Source: an uncultured Bacteroidia bacterium
GTDB taxonomy: Bacteria > Bacteroidota > Bacteroidia > Bacteroidales > CAJPTX01
DNA length: 64,000 nucleotides
Reading direction: 5' to 3'
Assembly (NCBI GenBank): GCA_938038735.1
Contig: CALHSW010000050.1
Coordinates: 54,580-118,579, forward strand
Both the position numbers and the translations under genes were made by a program. Every line of letters begins with the position of its first letter. The first letter of the stretch is position 1. Of this stretch, positions 1 through 8,371 are shown piece after piece. The notes beneath the pieces are model-generated. The model did no database searches and was not told the DNA's origin. It saw nothing but the letters and a program-made list of their open reading frames with translations.

Positions 1-2
1 CG

Positions 3-401
3 TTCCACATGGAGGTGCAGCCGGGCGGGTCAACGCGCATATGGCAGGAGACAGACTTGGTGGCTGCGCTAAATGGATTGGGTATCCCAGTGGAGCCGAT
101 CATCTGCGGCGGGCGTGAGGATCGGTGGACGCAGGACAGAGAGCAATGGCATAGCGGGGCCAATTTCGTTGCGTTTGCCCCGGGACAGCTGATAGGCTAC
201 GCACGTAATGAGCGTACGATAGAGGAGCTTTCAAAAAATGGATTCGTAGTGCTGCGGGCGGAAGACGTATCGTTGGGGAAGGCGTTGGTGCCTGCCAAGG
301 GGCGGTGCGTGGTGACCCTGACGGGGAGCGAGCTGCCGCGCGGCGGCGGCGGCGGTCGCTGCATGACCATGCCCGTGCTGCGAGACGCAGTGGATTGGTA
401 A
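3..401 (+). CDS. arcA: Arginine deiminase, C-terminal part (cut by window start)
   Basis: Hydrolyses arginine to citrulline and ammonia, the first step of the arginine deiminase pathway. The reading frame is open from base 3, so the first ATG (base 9) is internal and the gene begins outside the window. The visible 132 residues carry the family's late motifs: REQWHSGANF, a PG-x-IGYARNERT stretch, and the C-terminal GGGGGRCMTMP block whose Cys is the catalytic nucleophile in this family. The upstream catalytic His/Asp residues are not in view. The pathway partners arcC and arcB lie about 6 kb downstream on the same strand, separated by unrelated genes. A strong terminator follows, so transcription ends here. 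The alternative, agmatine deiminase, is unlikely because its C-terminal motif differs. Confidence 0.88.
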   Translation, partial: FHMEVQPGGSTRIWQETDLVAALNGLGIPVEPIICGGREDRWTQDREQWHSGANFVAFAPGQLIGYARNERTIEELSKNGFVVLRAEDVSLGKALVPAKGRCVVTLTGSELPRGGGGGRCMTMPVLRDAVDW

Positions 402-419
402 TAGGGCGAGAACAATGTG

Positions 420-459
420 AAGCTGGCGGGATGTGTTACCATCCCGCCAGCTTTTTTTG
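420..459 (+). terminator. Rho-independent terminator after arcA
   Basis: A perfect 13-bp stem (421-433 with 440-452, loop of six), extendable by one A-T pair, is followed by a run of T. It sits 19 bases after the arcA stop codon. Confidence 0.93.
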
Positions 460-532
460 TGCATGGAGTGGAGAGCGCGACACGTGCAGCTCTCTAGATG
501 CGTTGCGAAAAGGGTCAATCCTAAAAAAATAG

Positions 533-540
533 TAACTTTG
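533..540 (+). promoter_or_regulatory. Bacteroidetes-type -7 element (TAACTTTG)
   Basis: TAACTTTG fits the TAnnTTTG consensus and lies 25 bp before the chosen glmM start codon. No clear TTTG -33 element is seen. Its position argues against the longer upstream start. Confidence 0.6.
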
Positions 541-564
541 CCTTCCGTAAAAGAAGGAAGGGAT

Positions 565-1950
565 ATGACACTCATAGCCTCTATATCAGGAATTCGGGGA
601 ACTATTGGTGGGAAGCCTAACGAGGGGCTCTCGCCATTTTCGGTGGTACGTTTTACGGCGGCGTATGCCTTTTGGCTGCGCGGGCGTTGCGGGCGTACGG
701 ACGCAAAGGTAGTGGTGGGGCGCGATGCGCGTATATCGGGCACCATGGTGAGCCAGGCGGTCTCCGCCACGCTGCAGGGGTGCGGAATTAGCGTGTTGGA
801 TATAGGGTACGCCACCACGCCAACGGTGGAGATGGCGGTTACCCACCTGCAAGCCCAGGGCGGTATCATCATTACGGCCAGCCACAACGGGCGGGAGTGG
901 AACGCCCTGAAGCTACTCAACGAGCAGGGCGAGTTCCTTTCGGCAGCCGATGGGGAGTCGATACTCAAGTCGGGCATCGACGACAGCTATATATTCCCGC
1001 CTGTCGATGAGATAGGCTCCTACAACCAGGTGGAAGGAGCGTTGGAACATCACATTGATTCCATTTTGAAGCTCCCGCTGGTGGATGCCGAGGCGATACG
1101 CAATGCCAAGTTCAAGGTGGGGTACGATGCGATCAATTCGGTGGGAGCGTTGGCGTTGCCCAGGCTGTTGGAGCGTTTAGGCGTGGAGAGCTATGTGGGT
1201 ATCAATACGGAGCTTACGGGCGATTTCGCCCACACCCCAGAACCCTTGCCGGAGAACCTCACCTCGCTCAGCGAGCTGGTGCCGGAGCACGGGCTAGATG
1301 TTGGGTTTGCGGTTGATCCTGACGTTGACAGGCTGGCGATAATATGTGAGGACGGGGCGATGTTTGGGGAGGAGTACACCCTCGTCTCCGTGGCTGATTA
1401 CGTGCTGTCGCGCCAGCCGGGCAATACGGTGTCGAACCTATCGAGCACCTCAGCGCTGCGCGACGTTACGGCCGTGCGGGGCGCAGCCTACTACGCTGCC
1501 CCAGTGGGGGAGGTGAACGTGGTGGCCCGCATGAAAGAGGTGAAGGCAGTGATTGGTGGGGAAGGGAACGGGGGTGTCATTTACCCAGCACTGCACTATG
1601 GGCGTGATGCGCTTGTGGGCATTGCGCTGTTCCTTTCGCAGATGGCACGCACCCGCAAAACGCCCAGCGCGCTACGTTCGCAGTACCCATCGTACTTCAT
1701 CGCGAAGAAAAAGATTTCATTGCCCGCGGGCGTGAACTCTGATGCGGTGCTGGATAAGGTGAAACGATTGTTTGCGAGCGAGCGCCTCAATACTGAGGAT
1801 GGCGTGCGCATCGATATGAAAGGGGGATGGGTACACCTGCGCCGCTCCAACACAGAACCGATAGTTAGAGTGTACGCAGAGTCGGCATCGCAGGAACAGG
1901 CCGAGGAGCTGGCGCAGAGCGTGATTGACCAGGTGATGGAGATGATCTGA
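565..1950 (+). CDS. glmM: Phosphohexomutase, probable phosphoglucosamine mutase
   Basis: Interconverts hexose-6- and hexose-1-phosphates. In this family the GlmM type makes glucosamine-1-phosphate for peptidoglycan and LPS. The 461-residue protein shows the four-domain alpha-D-phosphohexomutase signatures: the phosphoserine loop TASHNGREWN (Ser about 106), the metal loop VDPDVDRLAI, the sugar loop GGEGNGG, and the C-terminal phosphate-binding RRSNTEPIVRVYAE. The frame stays open to base 433, but ATG 565 is chosen because an AGAAGGAAGGGA ribosome site precedes it and the promoter element lies at 533-540. It ends at a bidirectional terminator shared with fabI. A phosphomannomutase or phosphoglucomutase role cannot be excluded from sequence alone. 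Confidence 0.85.
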   Translation: MTLIASISGIRGTIGGKPNEGLSPFSVVRFTAAYAFWLRGRCGRTDAKVVVGRDARISGTMVSQAVSATLQGCGISVLDIGYATTPTVEMAVTHLQAQGGIIITASHNGREWNALKLLNEQGEFLSAADGESILKSGIDDSYIFPPVDEIGSYNQVEGALEHHIDSILKLPLVDAEAIRNAKFKVGYDAINSVGALALPRLLERLGVESYVGINTELTGDFAHTPEPLPENLTSLSELVPEHGLDVGFAVDPDVDRLAIICEDGAMFGEEYTLVSVADYVLSRQPGNTVSNLSSTSALRDVTAVRGAAYYAAPVGEVNVVARMKEVKAVIGGEGNGGVIYPALHYGRDALVGIALFLSQMARTRKTPSALRSQYPSYFIAKKKISLPAGVNSDAVLDKVKRLFASERLNTEDGVRIDMKGGWVHLRRSNTEPIVRVYAESASQEQAEELAQSVIDQVMEMI

Positions 1951-1996
1951 TTGGCGCGCAGTGCGTGCCGGGGGTCTTTAGAGAGGAGTTATAAAG

Positions 1997-2041
1997 AGCG
2001 CGGCCGTAGCATCAATGGTAGATGCTACGGCCGCGCTTCTA
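1997..2041. terminator. Bidirectional terminator between glmM and fabI
   Basis: A perfect 17-bp inverted repeat (1997-2013 with 2021-2037), loop of seven, lies between two convergent genes. T-rich sequence follows on the plus side. Confidence 0.85.
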
Positions 2042-2068
2042 TTTAAGCCCTGTTTACAATAGATTACA

Positions 2069-2929
2069 CTACTGTTCAGGCTCTTCCGTGATGTCGTCAG
2101 GCGCAGTGCTCTCGAGGCTCTTGTTGTAGACCGCCATCGCGCGCCGGCTCATACCCATATTGCTAAACCCGCCATCGTGGTAGAGGTTCTGCATGGTCAC
2201 CTTACGGGTGAGGTCGCTAAAGAGCGTTACGCAGTAGTTTGCGCAATCCTCTGCGTCGGCGTTACCGAGCGGCGACATGCGGTTGGCAAAGTCCATAAGG
2301 CCATCAAAGCCGCGCACGCCGCTCCCCGCCGTGGTCATGGTAGGTGACTGCGAGATGGTGTTTACCCGCACCTTTCTGTCACGGCCGTAGATGTAGCCGA
2401 AGCTCCGGGCGATGGACTCCAACAGCGCCTTGGCGTCGGCCATGTCGTTGTAGCCGTACAGCGTGCGCTGCGACGCAATGTAGGTGAGCGCTACGACCGA
2501 CCCCCACTCCTTGATGGCATCCTGCTTCCACAGTACCTGTAGCAGCTTGTGGAACGATACGGCCGAGATGTCCAGCGTCTTGTTTAGAAAATCGTAGTCA
2601 AGGTCATCGTAGGTTCTGCCGCGGCGTACGTTTAGCGACATGCCGATGGCGTGGAGGCAGAAGTCGAACTGCCCGCCGAAATGCTCCATGGTGTCACCGA
2701 TTAGCGCGTTGAGGTCATCCACGCTCGTTGCGTCGGCTGGAATAATGGGCGCGCCGATCTTTTCGCCTAGCGCGTTAATCTCACCCATCCGAATGGAGAT
2801 AGGCGTGTTGGTCAGCACGATCTCTGCGCCTTCCTCGTGGGCGTGCTCCGCCACCTTCCACGCAATCGACTGCGGGTTAAGCGCCCCGAAAATCAGTCCT
2901 TTTTTCCCTTTTAACAGGTTGTATGCCAT
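2069..2929 (-). CDS. fabI: Enoyl-[acyl-carrier-protein] reductase
   Basis: Reduces trans-2-enoyl-ACP in the last step of each fatty-acid elongation cycle, using NAD(P)H. The 286-residue protein is a short-chain dehydrogenase of the FabI branch. It has the nucleotide loop GALNPQSIAW near residue 16, and the catalytic pair Tyr160-x6-Lys167 in YNDMADAK, with Tyr150 at the place of the outer FabI tyrosine. SQSPTMTTAGSGV and the late GFSNMG motif also match FabI. It lies 5 bp downstream of recN on the same strand, so it is probably in one transcript with recN and the DUF4835 gene. Confidence 0.93.
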   Translation of the reverse strand: MAYNLLKGKKGLIFGALNPQSIAWKVAEHAHEEGAEIVLTNTPISIRMGEINALGEKIGAPIIPADATSVDDLNALIGDTMEHFGGQFDFCLHAIGMSLNVRRGRTYDDLDYDFLNKTLDISAVSFHKLLQVLWKQDAIKEWGSVVALTYIASQRTLYGYNDMADAKALLESIARSFGYIYGRDRKVRVNTISQSPTMTTAGSGVRGFDGLMDFANRMSPLGNADAEDCANYCVTLFSDLTRKVTMQNLYHDGGFSNMGMSRRAMAVYNKSLESTAPDDITEEPEQ

Positions 2930-2934
2930 TGTAT

Positions 2935-4641
2935 TTATCCTTTTGTTTGACTTTTCGTTAGTTCTGCCGATCGGTTTTTCCGCGCTTGCAGCAGCTCCTG
3001 CGCATTGGCTAGAGCCGCTTCGGTGACGGATGCCCCGCTCAGCATTTTAGCTATTTCTTCCTCGCGCTCCTGGTCTGTGAGGAGCGAAATTTGGGTTGTG
3101 GTCTGGTTGCTTCCATGCTCCTTGTACACCCTGTAGTGGTGCGAACCGCAAGAGGCGATTTGCGGGAGGTGGGTGATATTGATCACCTGCATGCGTAGGG
3201 CGAGCTCCTCCATGATGTCGCCGAGCTTACTTGCCACCTCCCCGGAGACCCCCGTGTCGATTTCATCAAAAATGATGGAGGGGAGCTGCCGACCGAGAGC
3301 CATGATGCGCTTTAGGGAGAGCATCATGCGCGACATTTCGCCGCCGCTAGCCACCTTCGCCAGCGGCTGTAGGACCCCATTTTTATTCGCAGTAAATTGA
3401 AACTCTACGCTGTCTCCGCCCTCTGCGCCCCATTCGTCCAGAGGGGCTATTTGCACTATGAAGTGCGCATGCGGCATGCCGAGCTGGCGCAGTGTGCCTT
3501 CCACCTCGTTGCCAAGCTTATCTGTGGCCTGTAGCCTGGCTTCCCGGAGCTTTTTTCCTACCTCTTCAAGGGCCGCAAGAGCCTTGGCGCACTCCTGTTC
3601 AAGCCGCCGAATCGTGCCTTCGCTATCGTCGATAAGCTCCATTCTTGCAGTGTACTCATCCCGAAGGGCTATGAGTTCCCCAACGCTCTCCACGCGGTGC
3701 TTCTTTTCGAGGTGGTAGAGCGTGTCGAGGCGTTGCGCCACCCGTTCCGCCTCGGCGGGGTCAAACTCCATATCTTCAAACTTCACGCTGAGGTCTTTCG
3801 CAACATCTTCAAGGTCAAGCATGGCGGCCTCGATGCGGTCAGCCGCGGCGCCGGCATCGGGGTCGGCTTCGCGGAGCCGCCCTAGCTTGTCGACAGCCTC
3901 GTGGAGCTGTAGAAGAATGTTGGTTTCGGCAGCGTCCCCCTGCAATGCAACGTAGCTCTCCCCATAGGCCGCGGCGAGCTCCTGCGCATGCGTAAGCGTT
4001 TTTTGCCGTTGCTCCAACTCCTCTTGCTCGCCCTCTTGGAGGTTTGCCGCCGTCAGCTCGCTGAGCTGGTAGGAAACGTAATCCCTATCCTCAGCTGCCT
4101 TTGCCGCCCGCTCCTTGGTTTTTTCAAGCGTCTGTTTTGCCGCTCTCCACAGGCCGTAACGATCTCGGTACGTTCGCATCACGCCATCGGTTTTGGCGTA
4201 TACGTCCAGCACGTGGAGCTGAAAGTTGGCATCCTGCAGGAGCAGGTTGGCGTGCTGCGAATGGATATCCAGCACGCGTGAGGCAAAATCACGAAGCGTT
4301 TTTAAGTTGACTGGCACATCGTTAATGAATGCCCTCGATTTGCCGCTGTCGGCGAGCTGCCGCCGAACGATGGTGTGTTCCTGGTAATCAAGATTCTCCG
4401 TGGCGAAGAAATCTTCTAGTCCGTAGGGCTTTATGTCAAATTCCGCCTCCACGATGCAGGTGGCTGCGCCGTGCTGAATGGCAGTGGTATCGGCCCGTTC
4501 GCCCTGAATGAGCCCCAGGGCGCCGAGGATGATGGATTTCCCAGCCCCCGTTTCGCCCGTAATGGTGCTAAGGCCTGGAAAAAAATCCATGTCTAGGCTC
4601 TCTATCAGCGCGTAGTTGCGTATCGTTAAATGCGTTAGCAT
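2935..4641 (-). CDS. recN: DNA repair protein RecN
   Basis: SMC-like ATPase that acts in double-strand break repair. The 568-residue protein starts with the typical LTIRNYALIESL and has the Walker A motif GETGAGKS at residues 29-36. A long coiled-coil middle region, rich in Glu, Leu and Ala, spans about 150-370. The C-terminal ATPase half holds the signature VASGGEMSRMMLSLKR and the Walker B/D-loop segment IIFDEIDTGVSGEVA. Length and order are normal for RecN. It lies between the DUF4835 gene and fabI, an arrangement I recall from other Bacteroidetes genomes. Confidence 0.95.
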   Translation of the reverse strand: MLTHLTIRNYALIESLDMDFFPGLSTITGETGAGKSIILGALGLIQGERADTTAIQHGAATCIVEAEFDIKPYGLEDFFATENLDYQEHTIVRRQLADSGKSRAFINDVPVNLKTLRDFASRVLDIHSQHANLLLQDANFQLHVLDVYAKTDGVMRTYRDRYGLWRAAKQTLEKTKERAAKAAEDRDYVSYQLSELTAANLQEGEQEELEQRQKTLTHAQELAAAYGESYVALQGDAAETNILLQLHEAVDKLGRLREADPDAGAAADRIEAAMLDLEDVAKDLSVKFEDMEFDPAEAERVAQRLDTLYHLEKKHRVESVGELIALRDEYTARMELIDDSEGTIRRLEQECAKALAALEEVGKKLREARLQATDKLGNEVEGTLRQLGMPHAHFIVQIAPLDEWGAEGGDSVEFQFTANKNGVLQPLAKVASGGEMSRMMLSLKRIMALGRQLPSIIFDEIDTGVSGEVASKLGDIMEELALRMQVINITHLPQIASCGSHHYRVYKEHGSNQTTTQISLLTDQEREEEIAKMLSGASVTEAALANAQELLQARKNRSAELTKSQTKG

Positions 4642-4674
4642 TCCCTACTTCGTTCTGTCGGTATTATTTAATAT

Positions 4675-5673
4675 CTACCTCTTCTGCCCGCTTTTCGCTA
4701 TTTGCTGGTAGCGACTGCTATTGGTGGCATCAATTTCAGAGAGTGCGTTGACTGCCTTCGATTTCTCTGAGGTTTGCGCCCCGGTGAAGATGTTGATGAG
4801 CTCATCGCGCTTCACCTCCAGGAATAGCGTCAGTGCCAACATTTCTGGGTCGGGGCGCTGGCGGTAAAGCTCCTGCAGTGCCAAAACCGCCTCCAGGACC
4901 TGCGCGCGGCCATCGGCCATTTTTTCACCCATCACGTCAAGGCCCCGGCGATGGTAGCTATAGCTGGCTCGCCGAAGCCCACGGTACTTGTCGTTAACCA
5001 TGTTGTCTACAAGCCAGTAGCGATTCCTGCGTTTCCCCTCGTACGCCCTCCACCCCTTCTCTGGGGCGTTCTGCGCATTCTGCACGATTTGCTCCGCTTT
5101 TGCAAAAAATGGGGAGCCGCCGAGCGGAGAAAAAGTGTCGTAATCGTAGCCCAAAATCATGTATGCATAGAATGCTAGAATGGAGGTGAGGTTACTTATG
5201 TGGCTCGACTCGTTGAACTCCAGCTTCTGCCCCTCAATGTACTTGAATTGCAAATTCTCGTCAAGGAAATTAAGGATGGGCGTGTTGTAGGTTGTACCGT
5301 ACACCGGGCGACGGGATTGCACGGTGAGCTGGCCTTTGTACTCGTCAGACCCTAGCTGCTCCGTGAGGGTCAAAATCATGGAGCATTCGATACGTTCATC
5401 CGTAGCAAAAGTATGCGTAGTCCAAGCCGTGTTGTTTACAAATTCGTACAGCGTGCGCTGCATCTCCTCGAAGACGCTGCGGTTGGTACCCTGAATTTTC
5501 TGCGAGTTGACCTGCAGGGAACAGTTCAATTCCTGCGAGAGCGCAGGGCTGGGCGAATACGCTAGTGTGAAGCAAATAGCCGAGATGCACAGCGTAGCAA
5601 ACCGTGAAAGGGTTTGTCTAAACGCTGCACCCCTTCTAGCTCCTTGAAGCGTATATGTTTCAACCAAATGCAT
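4675..5673 (-). CDS. DUF4835 family exported protein (PorD-like)
   Basis: A 332-residue protein with a positively charged N-terminus, a hydrophobic stretch at about 27-42 and a probable signal cleavage after PALSQ. The mature part begins ELNCSLQVNSQKIQG and contains RRPVYGTTYNTP and the segment FAYMILGYDYDTFSPLGG, which I recognise as the DUF4835 family. Some databases, as I recall, name this family PorD and link it to type IX secretion; that link is not shown here. The only in-frame ATG near the N-terminus (5673) lies just 4 bases downstream of a -7 element on the minus strand, so translation may be leaderless or use a non-ATG codon. It is the first gene of the recN-fabI group. Confidence 0.8.
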   Translation of the reverse strand: MHLVETYTLQGARRGAAFRQTLSRFATLCISAICFTLAYSPSPALSQELNCSLQVNSQKIQGTNRSVFEEMQRTLYEFVNNTAWTTHTFATDERIECSMILTLTEQLGSDEYKGQLTVQSRRPVYGTTYNTPILNFLDENLQFKYIEGQKLEFNESSHISNLTSILAFYAYMILGYDYDTFSPLGGSPFFAKAEQIVQNAQNAPEKGWRAYEGKRRNRYWLVDNMVNDKYRGLRRASYSYHRRGLDVMGEKMADGRAQVLEAVLALQELYRQRPDPEMLALTLFLEVKRDELINIFTGAQTSEKSKAVNALSEIDATNSSRYQQIAKSGQKR

Positions 5674-5677
5674 GCCG

Positions 5678-5685
5678 CGAAGGTA
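5678..5685 (-). promoter_or_regulatory. -7 promoter element (TACCTTCG) for the DUF4835-recN-fabI group
   Basis: Read on the minus strand this is TACCTTCG, one base off the TAnnTTTG consensus. It ends only 4 bases before the ATG of the DUF4835 gene. Confidence 0.5.
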
Positions 5686-5861
5686 GCCAATATTGCTTGA
5701 TTTTTTGAGAAGGGTGCGCCAAGCCGCCCCTACAAGCGGAAATAAATGGCATTGCGTTGCGGTGAAATTTTACCCCGAGCGTTGCTTCCTATGGATTCAA
5801 GGTCATCCGATGGAACACCGAGTCGCCTATTCATCTCCATTTCATCGCCATTCAGCTTGGG

Positions 5862-5941
5862 TCAAACACGCACCCCCTTCGCATCAAATTCGGATTTCTC
5901 CGGAGAAATCCGAATTTGATGCGAAGGGGGTACCTATTTGG
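5862..5941. repeat. 80-bp palindromic element, copy 1
   Basis: The core at 5872-5931 is a perfect 60-bp palindrome (two 30-bp arms, no loop) centred on CTCCGGAG. It is flanked by TCAAAC-N4 on the left and N4-ATTTGG on the right, so the symmetry continues after a short unpaired segment. The core is identical to the one at 63545-63604. It lies in the gap between the divergent DUF4835 and arcC genes. Short open frames across it are by-products of the repeat. Confidence 0.93.
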
Positions 5942-6034
5942 TGGCTAGATGGTAGAGGCCAGCTTTTACGTTGCAGCCCCTCTGCCACGAGGCGTATCCA
6001 CTAGCCACGGATTAGCAATTGCAGTCCATAGTGT

Positions 6035-6203
6035 AGGCTGCGCCGTGCTGTCCCTTTTGCCCCTTGAATCAAAGGGGCTAGCCATATGGAACGCCCCAAA
6101 ATAGAATCTATATTCCTCCTGTTGAATGCGTATTCAAAATGGGTGGTAAGTGTGCCGCAAGGGGCAAAAGGGAGGGGTGATGGGGGTGGGAGGCTGCCGT
6201 GCT
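6035..6203. repeat. Small element with inverted repeats inside direct repeats
   Basis: A perfect 16-bp inverted repeat (6051-6066 with 6158-6173) encloses 91 bp without a gene. Near-identical direct repeats, AGGCTGCGCCGTGCT at 6035-6049 and AGGCTGCCGTGCT at 6191-6203, lie outside it. The layout resembles a small non-autonomous mobile element, but no second copy is seen in the window. Confidence 0.55.
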
Positions 6204-6231
6204 AAGGGGTGGCAATCTCAAAAATTGTCAT

Positions 6232-6239
6232 TATATTTG
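6232..6239 (+). promoter_or_regulatory. -7 promoter element (TATATTTG) for arcC
   Basis: TATATTTG matches TAnnTTTG and lies 28 bp before the arcC start codon. Confidence 0.6.
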
Positions 6240-6267
6240 CCAAAATTTGAATGGAGAAACGTTGAGT

Positions 6268-7215
6268 ATGGCGAAGTGTGCTGTTGTAGCGTTAGGCGGT
6301 AATGCGCTGCTGCGTGGCCATCAAAAGGGAACGGCGGAGGAGCAGCTGGCGAACATTGCGGAGACACTGGAGAATGTAATCCCATTGATAAAGGAGGGGT
6401 ACAATCTGGTGATAGGGCATGGCAATGGCCCGCAGGTGGGCAATGTGCTGATGCAGAATGCGGGCGGCGAGGAGCAGTATGGAATCCCCGCATTTCCGTT
6501 GGATGTGTGCGTGGCGGAAACTGAGGGGAGCATCGGCTACATGCTGGAGCGTGAGCTGCGCAACCTGTTGGTGAAGCATGGGCTAAAACGTGAGGTGTGC
6601 TGCCTATTGGCGCCCGTGGTGGTGGACAAGAATGATCCGGCGTTTAGCAACCCCACCAAACGCGTGGGGCGCTCATATACGGAGGCGCAGGCGGAGGAGA
6701 TTAAGCAGGCGAACGGCTGGGCGTTCAAGTCGGAGGAGCGCAATGAGGGCGTTGTGTACCGCCGGGTGGTGCCCTCCCCAGCCCCGGCAGAGGTGCTGCA
6801 CGCCGAGCTGATTAAGCGGATGGTAAACGATGGTGTGATAGTCATTGCAGTGGGCGGCGGGGGCGTGCCGGTGGCTCGCGATGCGAACGGAATGCTTGAG
6901 GGGGTGGAGGCGGTGATAGACAAGGACTCGGCCTCTTCGCTGTTGGCTTCGAGCATTGGGGCTGATGAGTTCTACATTCTTACGGACGTGCCGTACGTAT
7001 ACCTAAACTTCAAAAAGCCCGATGAGAAGCGGCTTGAGAAGGTGTCGCTGGCAGAGATTAAGGGGTATTTGGCGCAAGGGATGTTCGGCGAGGGGAACAT
7101 GGCCCCAAAGATTCGTGCCTGCGCCTCGTTCCTAGAGAAGGGCGGCAAGGTGAGCATCATCACCGAGGCCACGAAGCTGGCGGACAGGAAGGCAGGGACG
7201 CATGTAACGCTCTAA
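6268..7215 (+). CDS. arcC: Carbamate kinase
   Basis: Transfers the phosphate of carbamoyl phosphate to ADP, yielding ATP, ammonia and CO2; the last step of the arginine deiminase pathway. The 315-residue protein opens with VVALGGNALL, has VIGHGNGPQVGNV near residue 52, VIAVGGGGVPV near 193 and ends with the GTHV stretch typical of amino-acid kinases of this type. The frame is open to 6199, but ATG 6268 is chosen: it follows GGAG at 6253-6256 and the promoter at 6232-6239. arcB follows 58 bp later on the same strand. Confidence 0.93.
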   Translation: MAKCAVVALGGNALLRGHQKGTAEEQLANIAETLENVIPLIKEGYNLVIGHGNGPQVGNVLMQNAGGEEQYGIPAFPLDVCVAETEGSIGYMLERELRNLLVKHGLKREVCCLLAPVVVDKNDPAFSNPTKRVGRSYTEAQAEEIKQANGWAFKSEERNEGVVYRRVVPSPAPAEVLHAELIKRMVNDGVIVIAVGGGGVPVARDANGMLEGVEAVIDKDSASSLLASSIGADEFYILTDVPYVYLNFKKPDEKRLEKVSLAEIKGYLAQGMFGEGNMAPKIRACASFLEKGGKVSIITEATKLADRKAGTHVTL

Positions 7216-7273
7216 GCGGGGCGTTTACCTTGTTCTATTGAGAGGAAACATAAAAACTTAAAACACAAAAGAG

Positions 7274-8275
7274 ATGGCTTTTAATCTTCGTAATCGTCAT
7301 TTTTTGAAGATTGCAGACTTTACGCCGGCAGAGCTGGACTACCTGCTGCGCTTGGCGGCAGATTTGAAGCGTGCGAAGTACGCGGGAACTGAGGAGCAGA
7401 TGCTCAAGGGTAAGAATATCGTGCTGATCTTTGAGAAGGACTCCACGCGTACGCGTTGCTCCTTTGAGACGGCGGCGCACGATCAGGGCGCGGGGGTAAC
7501 CTACCTTGGGCCTTCGGGGTCGCAGATCGGCAAGAAGGAGTCGATGGCGGATACGGCGCGCGTGCTGGGGCGTATCTACGATGGCATTGAGTATCGCGGG
7601 TTTGAGCAGACCAAGGTGGAGACGCTGGCGCAGTATGCCGGGGTGCCGGTGTGGAACGGCTTGACCAATGAGGCGCACCCAACCCAGATACTGGCTGACT
7701 TCTTGACGATGAAGGAGCATTGCGACAAGCCGCTGCACGCCATGACGTTCTGCTACCTCGGCGATGCGCGCTACAATATGGGCAACTCGCTAATGATGGG
7801 GTGCGCCAAGATGGGTATTGACTACCGTGCCGCTGCGCCGAAGGCTTTTTGGCCCGACAAGACCATCCTGAAGATGGCGCAGGATGTAGCGAAAACAACC
7901 GGTGCTAAAATCACCATTACCGATGATGTGAAGACCGCGGTGAAGGGGGCTGACTTCCTGTATACCGACGTTTGGGTGTCAATGGGCGAACCAGACAGCG
8001 CATGGGCGGAGCGCATCAAGCAGATGATGCCTTTCCAGGTGAACGCCAATTGCCTTGAGATGACCGGGAATCCGCGCGTGAAGTTCTTGCACTGCCTGCC
8101 GGCCTTCCACAATCGGGAGACGACTATCGGCGAGGATATATACAAGAAGTTCGGTGTGGAGGCGATGGAGGTGACCGATGATGTATTTGAGTCGTCTGCA
8201 TCGATAGTGTTTGATGAGGCAGAAAACCGTCTGCATACGATTAAGGCGGTGCTGGTGGCTACGCTGGGGCGTTAG
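7274..8275 (+). CDS. arcB: Ornithine carbamoyltransferase, catabolic type
   Basis: In the arginine deiminase pathway it splits citrulline with phosphate to ornithine and carbamoyl phosphate, which ArcC then uses. The 333-residue protein has the carbamoyl-phosphate loop DSTRTRCSFE (Ser57-Arg61), the segment GSQIGKKESMADTARVL, the HPTQILADF motif, the SMGE loop, and the ornithine-site HCLPAFH near residue 273. These fit true ornithine carbamoyltransferase rather than the acetyl- or succinylornithine forms used for biosynthesis in some Bacteroidetes. The catabolic role is inferred from the arcA and arcC neighbours. Confidence 0.92.
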   Translation: MAFNLRNRHFLKIADFTPAELDYLLRLAADLKRAKYAGTEEQMLKGKNIVLIFEKDSTRTRCSFETAAHDQGAGVTYLGPSGSQIGKKESMADTARVLGRIYDGIEYRGFEQTKVETLAQYAGVPVWNGLTNEAHPTQILADFLTMKEHCDKPLHAMTFCYLGDARYNMGNSLMMGCAKMGIDYRAAAPKAFWPDKTILKMAQDVAKTTGAKITITDDVKTAVKGADFLYTDVWVSMGEPDSAWAERIKQMMPFQVNANCLEMTGNPRVKFLHCLPAFHNRETTIGEDIYKKFGVEAMEVTDDVFESSASIVFDEAENRLHTIKAVLVATLGR

Positions 8276-8371
8276 TACCGCTGCCGAGGAGTCGAGAAAC
8301 TTTTGTAATGCCTAGCTGCGAGGACGGAGGGTGCGAGTGGCGCTAGGCGTTGCGATATTTGAGATGGAGGG

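Noticed and set aside
231..977. Minus-strand open frame of 248 codons over arcA and glmM
   Set aside because: It is a shadow of two well-supported plus-strand genes and spans a strong terminator.
5872..5931. Palindrome as a transcription terminator
   Set aside because: It has no loop and no T run, and copy 1 lies between divergent promoters, where no transcript needs to end; copy 2 lies after a separate good terminator.
5693..6004. Open frame of 103 codons across the palindrome, and a similar minus-strand frame of 102 codons at 63376-63684
   Set aside because: The shared peptide in both is only the translated 60-bp palindrome; neither has a promoter, ribosome site or protein-like composition.
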